Made by a program: the position numbers and the translations under genes. From assembly GCA_947379755.1 (NCBI GenBank), contig CANCOC010000036.1, positions 1-33,156 on the forward strand: DNA of 33,156 bases, read 5' to 3'. This stretch comes from Alcaligenaceae bacterium. GTDB lineage: Bacteria > Pseudomonadota > Gammaproteobacteria > Burkholderiales > Burkholderiaceae_B. Of the stretch, positions 8,543-17,523 are shown one piece after another. The notes beneath the pieces are model-generated. The model was not told the origin of the DNA. It did no database searches and saw only the letters and a program-made list of their open reading frames with translations. Numbering within the stretch: position 1 is the first letter of the stretch; every line of letters starts with the position of its first letter.

Positions 8543-8983
8543 ATGACTCTGATCCTCAAACCATCCAGACTGACCTGTGTGCTCTTGTTGTGCATAGGCA
8601 GCATCACCTCTGGTCACGCCCTCAGCGCAGAATACCCAAATATAGCGGGTACCTGGGAGCGTGTTTCAGGGATGCGGGCAGTGACAGGTACCGCACAAAA
8701 CAAAGTACCTTCGGTCTTGACGCCTGATGGTGAATCAGGACTGCAACAGATTATCGTCTCCGGTCAAAAGAGTGGTGTATTTGATGGCCAAGCCAAACTT
8801 GTAGATGGGGAGCACCACCTGATCGCCGGGGCGTTCAGAAAAGATGCAAAGCGGTTTGTCATCTCGAGCGACATTGGTACGCTTTCTGGTGAAATAGTCG
8901 GCGACGAAATGGAAGCCTGTTTCACAACGTTGCTGACCAGTGTCAATATTGCAGGGTGCTATCAGCTGAAAAAAATCAAATAA
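8543..8983 (+). CDS. small secreted protein of unknown function
   Basis: Encodes 146 residues. The N-terminus is a Sec signal peptide (MTLILKPSRLTCVLLLCIGS) with likely cleavage after ALSA, before EYPNIAGTWE. The mature part begins IAGTWERVSG and continues as alternating strands (GVFDGQAKLVDGEHHLIAGAF, TLSGEIVGDEMEACF) ending in GCYQLKKIK, reminiscent of a small calycin-like beta-barrel, though this is only an impression. Two mature Cys residues near the C-terminus (EACF and AGCY) could form a disulfide. No Shine-Dalgarno is obvious; the leader is very A/T rich. It is divergent from the lipoprotein gene. Confidence 0.72.
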   Translation: MTLILKPSRLTCVLLLCIGSITSGHALSAEYPNIAGTWERVSGMRAVTGTAQNKVPSVLTPDGESGLQQIIVSGQKSGVFDGQAKLVDGEHHLIAGAFRKDAKRFVISSDIGTLSGEIVGDEMEACFTTLLTSVNIAGCYQLKKIK

Positions 8984-9024
8984 GCGTCTGGCCAGGCTGA
9001 GCCCTCTGACCAATCACCTTGTGC

Positions 9025-10404
9025 TCAGCCCTGAATGAATGCAGTGTGCGCCAGCACAGCAATCGCCTGTTGACGTGCATGGCTGTCGCAAAATTGATCA
9101 CCAACTGACGACCACTCGGGGTGCGCGCGTGCAGCCTCGAGTTGTTTTGGCAGCTTGCGCACGCGGATGGCGTCATCGACCTGACCTGGCAATTGAACTG
9201 GCCCCATGGCCGCATGTCCGCGCCGTTCCAGGGTATCAAGCAACAGTGACTGTCTTAGCCATAACAAGAGCAAGATCTCATCCTGAACGGTTAACTCCCG
9301 ATACCCACGCAGACGGCCCAGCACACGCGTTCCCCACCGCTCAACGCCCAGCAAGGCACCACCAGCCACAGCACCAATCAGCATGCCTGTGCCCAGACTC
9401 AGGCCAGCACTCAGGACATCTGCAGCAGCACCTGCCACGACGCCAGCAGCCATTCCTTTACCGACGTGGATACCCATACTTTTGATTGCTTGCGGATGAA
9501 ACAAATCGATCGACCAGCGCCCATCAGTGACAGGCAAGGGATGAGCCAGATAATCGTCCTGTCGAAACTGAAACAGTGCAAGCAGTGCCTGGACCCCCGC
9601 GTGCTCGCGTTGTCGCACGACAGCCTGTTGTGCAATGACGGCCTGTTGCAGCTGTTCGGACCCAAGGCGCGAAGTTGTTCTCAAGGCTGCGACATCAATC
9701 AGCAGCCCTGCAATCAATGTGTGAGCGGCGGCACGGCGTGAAACTTTCAGTTCTGCGGCCTGCTGCTGCAGGGACAGGAACAAGGGCTGATGCGCGGACA
9801 ACAGAATCGAAAGCGTTCGATACAGTGTGTCCTCACCGTCAATAGGCGGACTGACACTGTCAAATTCAACGCTGGTATGCAGCCCAAGGCGCGCAAGTGC
9901 CGCACGCCACTCGGCGCTCCTGGCGCCAGGACTTGCGACAAAATTCAGAATCGGCAGCAGTGGCCGACCACAACTCGACAGGATATAGAGCTCGTCTTTA
10001 TGTTTGGCCAGCACGGGGTCACGCGCATCAATCACGTACAACCCAGCCTGACAGTCCAGCAGCTTGGCCAGCACGCGTGCTTCTTGCTCATACCGTCCTG
10101 AAGCCTCTGGTCCCTGCAAGAACAGACGGATTCTGTCCGGTCCATCCAGCCGGTCTCCCGGCGGGGAGATTTGCTCAAGATAATCGAGCAACCCCATACT
10201 GTCTTCGATACCCGGCGTGTCATACAAAATCAGAACACAGCGGTCTTTGAGCAACACCCGAGCACCATGTACCTGACGCGTCGTTCCAGGCGCGTCGTCC
10301 ACCTGACCAAAACTGACGTCATGGGTTAATGTGCGTAGTAATGAAGTCTTACCTGTATTGGTGTGTCCCACCACTGCAATATGCAGCATATCCTGATCAG
10401 TCAT
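9025..10404 (-). CDS. GTPase with C-terminal DUF3482 domain
   Basis: Encodes 459 residues from ATG 10404 (MTDQDMLHIAVVGH). The Era/YfjP-like G domain has P-loop GHTNTGKTS (13-21), a G2-like APGTTRQVHG and G3 YDTPGIED. Further on is a glycine/alanine-rich hydrophobic stretch (AAGVVAGAAADVLSAGLSLG and GMLIGAVAGGALLG) that could insert into or lie on a membrane. The C-terminus has QDEILLLLWLRQSLL. The start overlaps the end of the upstream DUF2868 gene by eight bases, so the two are translationally linked, and in known genomes the families occur as a pair. Their function is unknown; a GTP-driven membrane process is plausible. The frame is open to 10437 but the overlap and N-terminal motif favour 10404. 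Confidence 0.87.
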   Translation of the reverse strand: MTDQDMLHIAVVGHTNTGKTSLLRTLTHDVSFGQVDDAPGTTRQVHGARVLLKDRCVLILYDTPGIEDSMGLLDYLEQISPPGDRLDGPDRIRLFLQGPEASGRYEQEARVLAKLLDCQAGLYVIDARDPVLAKHKDELYILSSCGRPLLPILNFVASPGARSAEWRAALARLGLHTSVEFDSVSPPIDGEDTLYRTLSILLSAHQPLFLSLQQQAAELKVSRRAAAHTLIAGLLIDVAALRTTSRLGSEQLQQAVIAQQAVVRQREHAGVQALLALFQFRQDDYLAHPLPVTDGRWSIDLFHPQAIKSMGIHVGKGMAAGVVAGAAADVLSAGLSLGTGMLIGAVAGGALLGVERWGTRVLGRLRGYRELTVQDEILLLLWLRQSLLLDTLERRGHAAMGPVQLPGQVDDAIRVRKLPKQLEAARAHPEWSSVGDQFCDSHARQQAIAVLAHTAFIQG

Positions 10405-11779
10405 GTGAGTGCCCCAGCCAGCTGGACACAGGCTCAAATGCGTCTGACTCCAGTAATTCGACTCCTGTCAGGCTGTGCGCCTGTGAACGCCAGGCGTTGA
10501 TATGCGACGCGTCATCGTTCACGTTTAGCAACCAGATCAGGGTATGGCCTGCAAAGGAGGACAGTTCGGCAATCAGGCGCATGGTGCCCAGATCAGGCGT
10601 ATGACGGGCATCACAGGCGATCGCCAAATGCTCAGGCCTGCGCTGCGCTGCAGTAGCAAGCACGACACGCCGACTCTCGCGTGAGTCCATGACGGGCGCA
10701 CAGAAAATTTCAGTTCCCAATCCGTGCACAGGCCACTGAGCCGAAGCGTCCAGTTCAATTCCTGTCAGCATCGCCTTTGTCACGCCCGGTGCACCGTCAG
10801 GCGAACGCATGGGACGCCATACAACGTGCTCAGGAGGCAGCCCTTCAGGCAAACATGCCAGACCCTGCATCCGGACCAGTAAAGCGAGGTAATACGGCGT
10901 GTTCAAGTCTGGTTGTGTAAGTGACCTGGCATAGACCACACGCACCACACTCCAGGTCAGCAGCAGCAATCTGGGCGCGAGTCCATAGACCGTCAACACA
11001 CCAAGCAACCAGCCTGCCCAAAGTACTTGCGCATCTGCTGCGGTGCTGGGCATACGTCCACTGGCCCGCACGGTCTCGGCATCCGGGATCGCAAACCCCA
11101 GCCATTGGGGCAACGCACCCAGTGCATGGGTGATCGCCACAAACACATCTGCTGAAAGCAGGGTTGTTTCCCAGGCGAAACTAAAACTTCGCGTCGACAA
11201 ATTAAATACCATCACGGCAAGCATCGCAATATTTGCTGCGACCCAGAGGCCATGTGTCATACCACTCAGCAGCCAGCGCAGCGCTCCCGCCTGACGCCAG
11301 ATCGACCACCAGGCCTGTCCTGCCAGGGCAATATCCGGACCGCGCGACAGTTTGCCTGCCAGCCATTGCCAGAACTGGGCCAGCATGCCACCCGGAGCAG
11401 ACCATCCGAGCATGCTGATGAACCAGGCGCACAGGCTCAGCAGATTCAGACCCAGCAAGAGCATCAGGGCCGAGATAACATTCACCGGACGCAAACCGTC
11501 GCCTAGCGCGGCCAACGCACTCCCTGCCCCGCCGATCAGCGCAGCGCTCAGCAACAGGATCAGCGCGAACATCATGGAGGAAGCAAACCGCTGGAGGACC
11601 TGGTTCAGGCCAGATGCCTCGGCGAGCACGTCTGCTCTGACCGTGATCTGACTGAGCGCCCCGGGTTCGCCCTGGGCACGCAAACATGCAGCACGATCAT
11701 CCAGTGCGCCCCATTGCACCTCCCTGAGGCGAATCGCTTCGCATCGCCATGCATCGTTCAGGCTCGGGCGTTCGGGCAT
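10397..11779 (-). CDS. DUF2868 membrane protein
   Basis: Encodes 460 residues. Predicted membrane segments by eye are near 66-90 (MMFALILLLSAALIGG), 99-122 (VISALMLLLGLNLLSLCAW), 180-196 (LWVAANIAMLAVMVF) and 255-277 (WAGWLLGVLTVYGLAPRLLL). The C-terminal third is a soluble domain with strands such as RRVVLATAAQRRPEHLAIAC and HTLIWLLNVND, resembling a nucleotide-binding-like fold, but no P-loop is visible. The family is uncharacterised. It is first in a two-gene unit with the GTPase/DUF3482 gene, whose start it overlaps, so the two proteins probably act together at the inner membrane. Confidence 0.85.
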   Translation of the reverse strand: MPERPSLNDAWRCEAIRLREVQWGALDDRAACLRAQGEPGALSQITVRADVLAEASGLNQVLQRFASSMMFALILLLSAALIGGAGSALAALGDGLRPVNVISALMLLLGLNLLSLCAWFISMLGWSAPGGMLAQFWQWLAGKLSRGPDIALAGQAWWSIWRQAGALRWLLSGMTHGLWVAANIAMLAVMVFNLSTRSFSFAWETTLLSADVFVAITHALGALPQWLGFAIPDAETVRASGRMPSTAADAQVLWAGWLLGVLTVYGLAPRLLLLTWSVVRVVYARSLTQPDLNTPYYLALLVRMQGLACLPEGLPPEHVVWRPMRSPDGAPGVTKAMLTGIELDASAQWPVHGLGTEIFCAPVMDSRESRRVVLATAAQRRPEHLAIACDARHTPDLGTMRLIAELSSFAGHTLIWLLNVNDDASHINAWRSQAHSLTGVELLESDAFEPVSSWLGHSHD

Positions 11780-11987
11780 CGGGGTCCAGTGATCAGGTTA
11801 TAGGGCATAAGGACAATTGTACGAGTGTCTCTAGTACATGAAAATGTGCATGCCCACACCCCGCCCCACAGCACTGAAAAGATTGCCCGGCACGAACGAA
11901 TACGATAAGCTCAGCAAGCTTCATACTGATCTCATGAGCGACGGATTACTTTCCTGTCGCCTCCCACTATTAACAAGAGCGTCACGC

Positions 11988-12884
11988 ATGTTAAAAATTG
12001 AAGTTATATCTGCCAACATTACCAAAAACAGAAAACTGAGCGACAAAAAAATCTATGTCATCGAGGGTGAAGTGCACGTCACCAAAGGTGTCAAACTGAC
12101 CGTCGATGACAAGGTCACAATTTTGCTCACGAACGGTGTGTTCAAAAAAAGCCTGCTTCGCCGTTCTGCACTGATTTTTGATCAAGGTTCTGCGCTTGCA
12201 GCCAAACGGCTTTATATCAAGGCATGCGCAGCGAACCACACACCCGTGAAATTTGCCGACAACGGCGGCGTATGGTTTTTAGGCAATTACAGCAATGCCA
12301 GCAAAGATGGCGTCTCGGTCAAGCTCAACCGTAAGAATCCGCTTTCAGGCTTTCAGGCAAAAATGGTGGCTACCTATTATCTAGGCCGTAAAGACACTTA
12401 TATCAGTCCCGTCACCGGCAAGGTCCTGGACATCGGTGATGATGTCGATGGCTTTTCGATTCTCGGCGTAGGTCCCAGCGAATGGAGCATCTCCGAGATT
12501 CGCAGCTACTACTCTGCCGATGATGGTTTCGATGTGACCAATTCACATATCAAACTCGATCGCATCGAGGTCAAGCAGCCAACGGAAGATGGCCTGAACA
12601 TCAGCAGCAGCAGGATTGAGGTGCACAAGAGCTTAATGCTCGATGTTCGCAAGAAAGGCGAAACGGATCGCGACCTGTTCGATCTCGAAACCGATGACGG
12701 TGCCTCGTATGTTGAGCTCCACCGAGGTTGCTGGGTAAGGATCAACGGTGTGTTTGGCGATGAAGTCGTGCTGAGCTCGGCAGAGATGCCACGGCCCGAC
12801 ACTCAAACAGACAACGAAACTTCCTACGCCTTTAGCGGAAAGTTAAAAAAAGCTGGGCTGATTTACTCGATTGATGAGGATTGA
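11988..12884 (+). CDS. uncharacterised protein with beta-helix-like repeats, no signal peptide
   Basis: Encodes 298 residues from ATG 11988 (MLKIEVISANITKNRKL). The sequence is built from short beta strands with Ile/Val/Leu alternation and polar turns, for example VIEGEVHVTKGVKLTVDDKV, NSHIKLDRIEVKQP, SSSRIEVHKSLMLDV and SYVELHRGCWVRING, as in right-handed parallel beta-helices. Acidic DxD-type turns (DIGDDVDG, ETDDG) are frequent. No signal peptide is seen. The frame is open upstream to 11838, but those 50 residues look unlike protein and lack a Shine-Dalgarno; AAGAG precedes 11988 at a fair distance. Start uncertain. I do not recognise the family; carbohydrate lyase activity is possible for the fold but nothing supports it here. 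Confidence 0.7.
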   Translation: MLKIEVISANITKNRKLSDKKIYVIEGEVHVTKGVKLTVDDKVTILLTNGVFKKSLLRRSALIFDQGSALAAKRLYIKACAANHTPVKFADNGGVWFLGNYSNASKDGVSVKLNRKNPLSGFQAKMVATYYLGRKDTYISPVTGKVLDIGDDVDGFSILGVGPSEWSISEIRSYYSADDGFDVTNSHIKLDRIEVKQPTEDGLNISSSRIEVHKSLMLDVRKKGETDRDLFDLETDDGASYVELHRGCWVRINGVFGDEVVLSSAEMPRPDTQTDNETSYAFSGKLKKAGLIYSIDED

Positions 12885-12894
12885 TCGTACAGAG

Positions 12895-12929
12895 ACCCGG
12901 ATGCCTGTTTGCAAAGCACGTATCCGGGT
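12895..12929. terminator. weak hairpin between convergent genes
   Basis: ACCCGGAT (12895-12902) and ATCCGGGT (12922-12929) are exact inverted copies around a 19-base loop, between the stop of the beta-helix gene (12884) and the stop of the Bug receptor gene (12942). The position suits a bidirectional terminator, but the loop is long and no strong T run follows on either strand. Confidence 0.3.
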
Positions 12930-12941
12930 ACTCGACAGACC

Positions 12942-13922
12942 TCAGTCGACCTTGATATTTCCTTTTGTAATGACCTGCCCCCACCGCTGGACCTCGTCAT
13001 TCAAAAAAAGTGCCGTCTGCGCGGGAGTCCCGCCTTTTGGGATAATCAGCAATTCGGTATATTGCCGGAGTAGTTCCGGATCACTCAAGACCTCTCTGAC
13101 TCCTTCATAGATTCTGTTGACAATCTTGTCGGGTGTGCCGGGTGGTGCCATAAACATCACCCAGCTTGCGGCTTCAATGGGCGGCCCGCCTGCCTCAGCG
13201 ATTGTAGGGACCTGCGGCGCGCCGTCTAGCCGCCTGGCGGAAAACATCCCCAGGGCTTTGACTTTCCCCGTCTGAACATGCGTCATCATGCTGCTTGGCG
13301 CATCGACCAGGATCTGGATGTTGCCAGGGATCAAATCCACCAGGGCGGGCGCAGTGCCCTTGTATGGCACATGCAACATCTGGATGCCGGTCGTCTGTAT
13401 CAGTAACTCAGTGGTGAGGTGTGCCGTCGCCCCGATCCCCGAGGATCCGTAGGTCAGCTTACCGGGGTTCGCTTTCGCGTAGGCAATCAGCTCGGCGACC
13501 GTATTCGGTGCAAACGCGTTACTCACGGTCAGGATCAATGGTGAGTAGGCAGCAACCGTGATGGGGATCAGCTTCTTGAGACCCAGTTCTGCAACGCGCT
13601 CTGGCTGTAAGGTAATGTTGGCAGCATGTTGTGGCAGCACTGATAAAAAGGTGTAACCATCAGGAGCAGCTTTGGCTACGATCTCTGCACCGATCATGGC
13701 ATTGGCACCGGGTTTGTTTTCAACAAAAATAGGCTGGCCAAGCACCTTGCTCAAGCGACTGGTCACCAGTCGAGTGCCTGTATCGGTAAAGCCACCTGGG
13801 GTGTAGGGCACAATCCAGCGAATCGGCCTGTCGGGATAGGGATCCTTGGTATCAGCCACACTGGAAAAAGAAACCAGCGCGCACGACAACGCGAGCCAGG
13901 CAAATCTCTTCGGAATACGCAT
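12942..13922 (-). CDS. Bug/TctC-family tripartite tricarboxylate-type receptor protein
   Basis: Encodes 326 residues. The signal peptide is MRIPKRFAWLALSCALVSFS with cleavage near SVADTKDPYP. Bug hallmarks follow: YPDRPIRWIVPYTPGGFTD, FVENKPGANAMIGAEIVAKA, PDGYTFL, AYAKANPGKLTYGSSGIGA and MLHVPYKGTAPALVDLIPG. These periplasmic proteins bind small organic acids or similar compounds and are hugely amplified in Bordetella-type bacteria. Start 13922 is chosen because GGAGA lies upstream; the frame is open to 13994. No TctA/TctB membrane genes are nearby, so it is an orphan receptor, as most Bug proteins are. The ligand cannot be told. Confidence 0.93.
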   Translation of the reverse strand: MRIPKRFAWLALSCALVSFSSVADTKDPYPDRPIRWIVPYTPGGFTDTGTRLVTSRLSKVLGQPIFVENKPGANAMIGAEIVAKAAPDGYTFLSVLPQHAANITLQPERVAELGLKKLIPITVAAYSPLILTVSNAFAPNTVAELIAYAKANPGKLTYGSSGIGATAHLTTELLIQTTGIQMLHVPYKGTAPALVDLIPGNIQILVDAPSSMMTHVQTGKVKALGMFSARRLDGAPQVPTIAEAGGPPIEAASWVMFMAPPGTPDKIVNRIYEGVREVLSDPELLRQYTELLIIPKGGTPAQTALFLNDEVQRWGQVITKGNIKVD

Positions 13923-14085
13923 CCATGTTCTCCATTGAATCTTATTTGTATAGAAGTGCTCTTGTGGCACCTGACAGGCAGTATCTGAATCCACAGCCCA
14001 AGCGATCCTGACACCTTCTGACTATAAAATAAAACTACGGATTTCAGGAATAAATATCCTCCAACGCATCATCAGTCTATATTTT

Positions 14086-15501
14086 TTATTGAACGCCAGG
14101 CTGAGTTTTTTCTGCAAACTCATTGAGGCGTGCCTGTAAATTCAAACGTACATTGCGCAGCGCCGTCATTCTGAAAGAATAATAAGAACCAAGGTCTCCC
14201 TCGTCATACCATTTGGTCACCATACCGCTCTCGAGCTCGTCAAGCTCCATCCGGTAATGGAGCAGCTGCGCAACAGATGTTGCAGCGGCAATATCCTCTT
14301 CGATATCCCGCAGGTCCTGATAATAATCTCCCATGAGTTTTTTGGAAGGAAAGTTACGCCAGTTCATCAGCGCTTTGAACAAGGGATATACCAGGGCGAG
14401 CAATGTCAAGACTATGACCCAGGCCCGATCGAACAGCGTCGCGAGCACGATCGGGAAGTAATCAAATACAGCGGGTAAGCCCGTGCTGTAGTACTGCTTT
14501 GCAATCGGGCTCAGCGGTATAGTCTGATCCAGATAGGCAGGAAAGAATCCTTTTTTGGCAAAAAACTGGTTGCGATCACTGCTGATTTCTCTTGCCGCCA
14601 TCAAAAAAAGCCATTGATGGACTGGATGCATCGACTTTTCGACCAACAGGGTCACCGTCGACGAAAGCATCTCGGTATCATTGGCTGGAAAAACAGTTTG
14701 AATATCGATCGAACCTCTTGGGACGACGACCTTCTCAAGGAAGTCAAGTTTTTTGACATACGCATCGACCAGTCTAAAGTTAAAAATTTGCACACCAGGG
14801 ACAGCAAGTAGTTTTTGTATATTCGGCGCATCGATTCCATCAACAATAAATACAGCATCGAGCTGACCATCCATAAACGCCTCAACAGCCTTTTGATGCG
14901 GCAATTCCTTTAAATTGCCTAAACCTTCGAGCTTGATGCCATGAAGCGCCAATAACTGCGTGAGGATTTTTTGTGTGGTGGTGCCTTTCATTCCAATCGC
15001 TGTTCGCAGATTAACGAGCTGCTGGGCAGCATCCGACCCAGTCAGTGCAGCACCACGATAAAACAACCAGATCGGTGAAAACTGCACACTCCCCAGCGAA
15101 GCCAGACCCGGAAAGTCATTTGCGTTTGCGCTGCCTGCTGTCAAGAACGATGCATTGACGGGGGACTTGTCATCATTGAGTCGCACAAAGCCCTGATCCA
15201 GGCCGGGCGTCTCCACCAACTCAAGCTCAAAGCCGCGTTTCTTAAAAAATGCAGCAAATTTTTCTGAGAGCTGATGATAAGAGGATCCGACCTGCCCCGT
15301 TGCAAGGTATGCCTTTTTAGGGGGCATGGGATCAACATAGATAAACAGTGCAACCAGTGCGATCAGCAGAATCGGAGTGAGCATGCCGTAATAACGAAGT
15401 ACATGACGCCAACCGTAGACCTCACGACCAAAATCCCTGCGAAAGTAATCAAAGAAATCTGGCCAGACGGTGTCTGTATCGGGGCGTTTTTGAATGGGCA
15501 T
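14086..15501 (-). CDS. membrane-anchored TAXI-family TRAP-type solute-binding protein
   Basis: Encodes 471 residues. After a cytosolic N-terminus, a membrane helix spans about 40-56 (LTPILLIALVALFIYV). The periplasmic TAXI domain follows: KKAYLATGQVGSSYHQLSEK, then GSANANDFPGLASLGSVQFS, IWLFYRGAAL, LRTAIGMKGTTTQKILTQLL and MDGQLDAVFIVDGIDAP. A second membrane span near 355-385 (IVLATLFDRAWVIVLTLLAL) brings the C-terminus, a charged helical tail of about 80 residues (DLRDIEEDIAAATS), back into the cytoplasm. Most TAXI receptors are free periplasmic proteins; this two-helix form is known as a separate subgroup. No TRAP permease gene is present in the window, so it may sense rather than transport. 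Confidence 0.87.
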   Translation of the reverse strand: MPIQKRPDTDTVWPDFFDYFRRDFGREVYGWRHVLRYYGMLTPILLIALVALFIYVDPMPPKKAYLATGQVGSSYHQLSEKFAAFFKKRGFELELVETPGLDQGFVRLNDDKSPVNASFLTAGSANANDFPGLASLGSVQFSPIWLFYRGAALTGSDAAQQLVNLRTAIGMKGTTTQKILTQLLALHGIKLEGLGNLKELPHQKAVEAFMDGQLDAVFIVDGIDAPNIQKLLAVPGVQIFNFRLVDAYVKKLDFLEKVVVPRGSIDIQTVFPANDTEMLSSTVTLLVEKSMHPVHQWLFLMAAREISSDRNQFFAKKGFFPAYLDQTIPLSPIAKQYYSTGLPAVFDYFPIVLATLFDRAWVIVLTLLALVYPLFKALMNWRNFPSKKLMGDYYQDLRDIEEDIAAATSVAQLLHYRMELDELESGMVTKWYDEGDLGSYYSFRMTALRNVRLNLQARLNEFAEKTQPGVQ

Positions 15502-15648
15502 GTTGTATAGAGTCAGAAAGCCAAGGGGAGGATTTTGACTGCGATTGTAAGGCTTTGAATGCCATGTTCATATTATTTAAAAAATGATGTCGCTTGATGT
15601 CAATTTGAATGCGACTCACCTGAGATTTTAAAAGAATGAGGACAGGCG

Positions 15649-17508
15649 GTGGTCATGTGTTTCAATACATTCTTACCTGTTTTCCTTTGTAAAAATAAAA
15701 TGCATACAAAAAAAATAATACATGTCATGAGCGGCCTGATGGTCGCTTGCGGGCTGGCACTCATTGCCCAGACTTGCTCGGCTCAAAGCGTACCCCCGAC
15801 GCAAAAACCAGTCACGTACCTCAACCAGGCCTGGTCAACGCAAGACCGCGCAGCATATTACTGGACCTCGCAGGGATCGGCCCTGCTGTCTTATGACATC
15901 TATCTGGCCTTGCAGGTCGCGGGTTCAGAAACCTTATTCAATTCGCCTAAAAACAGTGACCGGCTGGGTCTCTTAACAGAACCCGCCGACCTCAAAAACA
16001 ACCCTGATGCGCTGCCCGTTGGCATCGCAAAAGCAGTCGTCACCTCAGGCCAGTTCACAGGTGTCTACGCAGGGATGACCTGTGCGGCCTGTCATACCGG
16101 ACAGCTTCAGTACAAAGGGCAGCAAATCCGCATTGATGGCGGCGTCCCCAACAGACTGAATGCGATTGCCTGGATTCAGTCCCTGAATGCATCGGTGCAA
16201 GAGACGCTGGAGGATCCTGCACGCTTTCAGGCCATGCTTAAGCGGATCCGCGCACATGGCCCCGTAGATGAGTCAGACCTGAGAATGCGGCTCGAAAACG
16301 ATGCGACCTTTGTCTCTAAAGTCTCAAATCTCGAACTGGCCGTACCCTTTCATCCCGGACCGGGCCGCATGGATGCCCTGAGCGGCATCAATAATTTATT
16401 TATGTCGATCAAAACCGGCATCGATGAAAACAACCGTTTATCAACCGCACCGGTCAAGGCGCCGTTTTTATGGAATGCGCCCCAGTCTGCCTGGGTGCAA
16501 TGGAGTGGGGTTGCCGAAAACCCGATCAGCCGCAATCACAGTGAGGCGCTTGGCGTCTTTACACGTACCGACCTGAGCTCCGCGCGGGCGATAGAAGGTG
16601 ATTTCGAATCCACTCACGATATCAAGGGACTCATCAAACTTGAGGAATTACTCAGGCGCCTGGCACCACCGGCATGGCCCGAGAAAATTCTGGGTAAACT
16701 GGATCGCGAAAAAGTTGAAATTGGTGCAAAGCTTTTTTCAACACATTGTCTGGAATGCCATACGACGTACCCTTACCGCTGGAGTGCACCGCGGCTGCAG
16801 GACAAACGCATGATTGAAAATGCGCTGGTTCCGCTCAATATCATCGGCACGGATCCCGAACAGCTTAACAGCCCCTCTTTTGAAGCAAAAGAAACATTCA
16901 AGACAGGCCATCTTTCGAAGTATTTCAACGGCAAGACTTCCGTGAATGCTGGTGAGTACTTTAGTGAAATTCACGACAGGATGCTCCGGCAGAATATTAA
17001 AAAGGCAGGGCCTTTTACGCCTGAAGAACATGTACTGATGAATGGCTACCTGACCCAAGAATATGGTCCGACGGGCAACAAGGGACCCGTCAACAGCTAC
17101 AAGGCAGCACCTCGTGATGGCGCCTGGTCAAGCGCACCATTTTTGCATAATGCCTCGATTCCGAATATGTACGAACTCTTGTCACCCGAGTCAGAGCGAT
17201 CCAAAACCTTTTACGTCAACCGGGAATTTGACCCGATCAAACTCGGTATCGACACCTCGCCTCAGGCGTATGGGTTTTTATTTGATACCCGACTGCCTGG
17301 CAACTCAAATGCCGGACATGCTTTTCAATCCGGTGGTGGCAAGGGCGTGATCGGACCAGAGCTTTCGACAACCGAACGTTATGCGCTGATTGAATATCTG
17401 AAATCGATTCCGAATCATCCTGGTCAGGTCACGCCTTACGGGGGGCCCGCCAAGCCTGCCATCGCGTCTGAGGATCCTCTCTGGTTCAACACCAAACACC
17501 CTTACTGA
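15649..17508 (+). CDS. secreted di-heme cytochrome c, MauG/CcpA/RoxA-like
   Basis: Encodes up to 619 residues. Two c-type heme motifs are present: C145-AAC-H149 and C367-LEC-H371. Other family features are LWNAPQSAWVQWSG (about 276-289), SAPFLHNASIPNMYELL with H500 a possible axial ligand, and a C-terminal GHAFQSGGGKG...ERYALIEYLKSIP, all typical of the di-heme peroxidase/oxygenase superfamily that includes rubber oxygenase RoxA; the size also fits RoxA-like proteins better than CcpA (about 330). A Sec signal, MHTKKIIHVMSGLMVACGLA, begins at ATG 15700. The frame starts with GTG 15649 (next ATG 15655), where GAGGACAGG is a possible Shine-Dalgarno; which start is used is unclear. Reaction and substrate unknown. 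First gene of an operon with the DUF4331-SRPBCC and TPR genes. Confidence 0.85.
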   Translation: MVMCFNTFLPVFLCKNKMHTKKIIHVMSGLMVACGLALIAQTCSAQSVPPTQKPVTYLNQAWSTQDRAAYYWTSQGSALLSYDIYLALQVAGSETLFNSPKNSDRLGLLTEPADLKNNPDALPVGIAKAVVTSGQFTGVYAGMTCAACHTGQLQYKGQQIRIDGGVPNRLNAIAWIQSLNASVQETLEDPARFQAMLKRIRAHGPVDESDLRMRLENDATFVSKVSNLELAVPFHPGPGRMDALSGINNLFMSIKTGIDENNRLSTAPVKAPFLWNAPQSAWVQWSGVAENPISRNHSEALGVFTRTDLSSARAIEGDFESTHDIKGLIKLEELLRRLAPPAWPEKILGKLDREKVEIGAKLFSTHCLECHTTYPYRWSAPRLQDKRMIENALVPLNIIGTDPEQLNSPSFEAKETFKTGHLSKYFNGKTSVNAGEYFSEIHDRMLRQNIKKAGPFTPEEHVLMNGYLTQEYGPTGNKGPVNSYKAAPRDGAWSSAPFLHNASIPNMYELLSPESERSKTFYVNREFDPIKLGIDTSPQAYGFLFDTRLPGNSNAGHAFQSGGGKGVIGPELSTTERYALIEYLKSIPNHPGQVTPYGGPAKPAIASEDPLWFNTKHPY

Positions 17509-17523
17509 GCTCAAGAGGAACCC

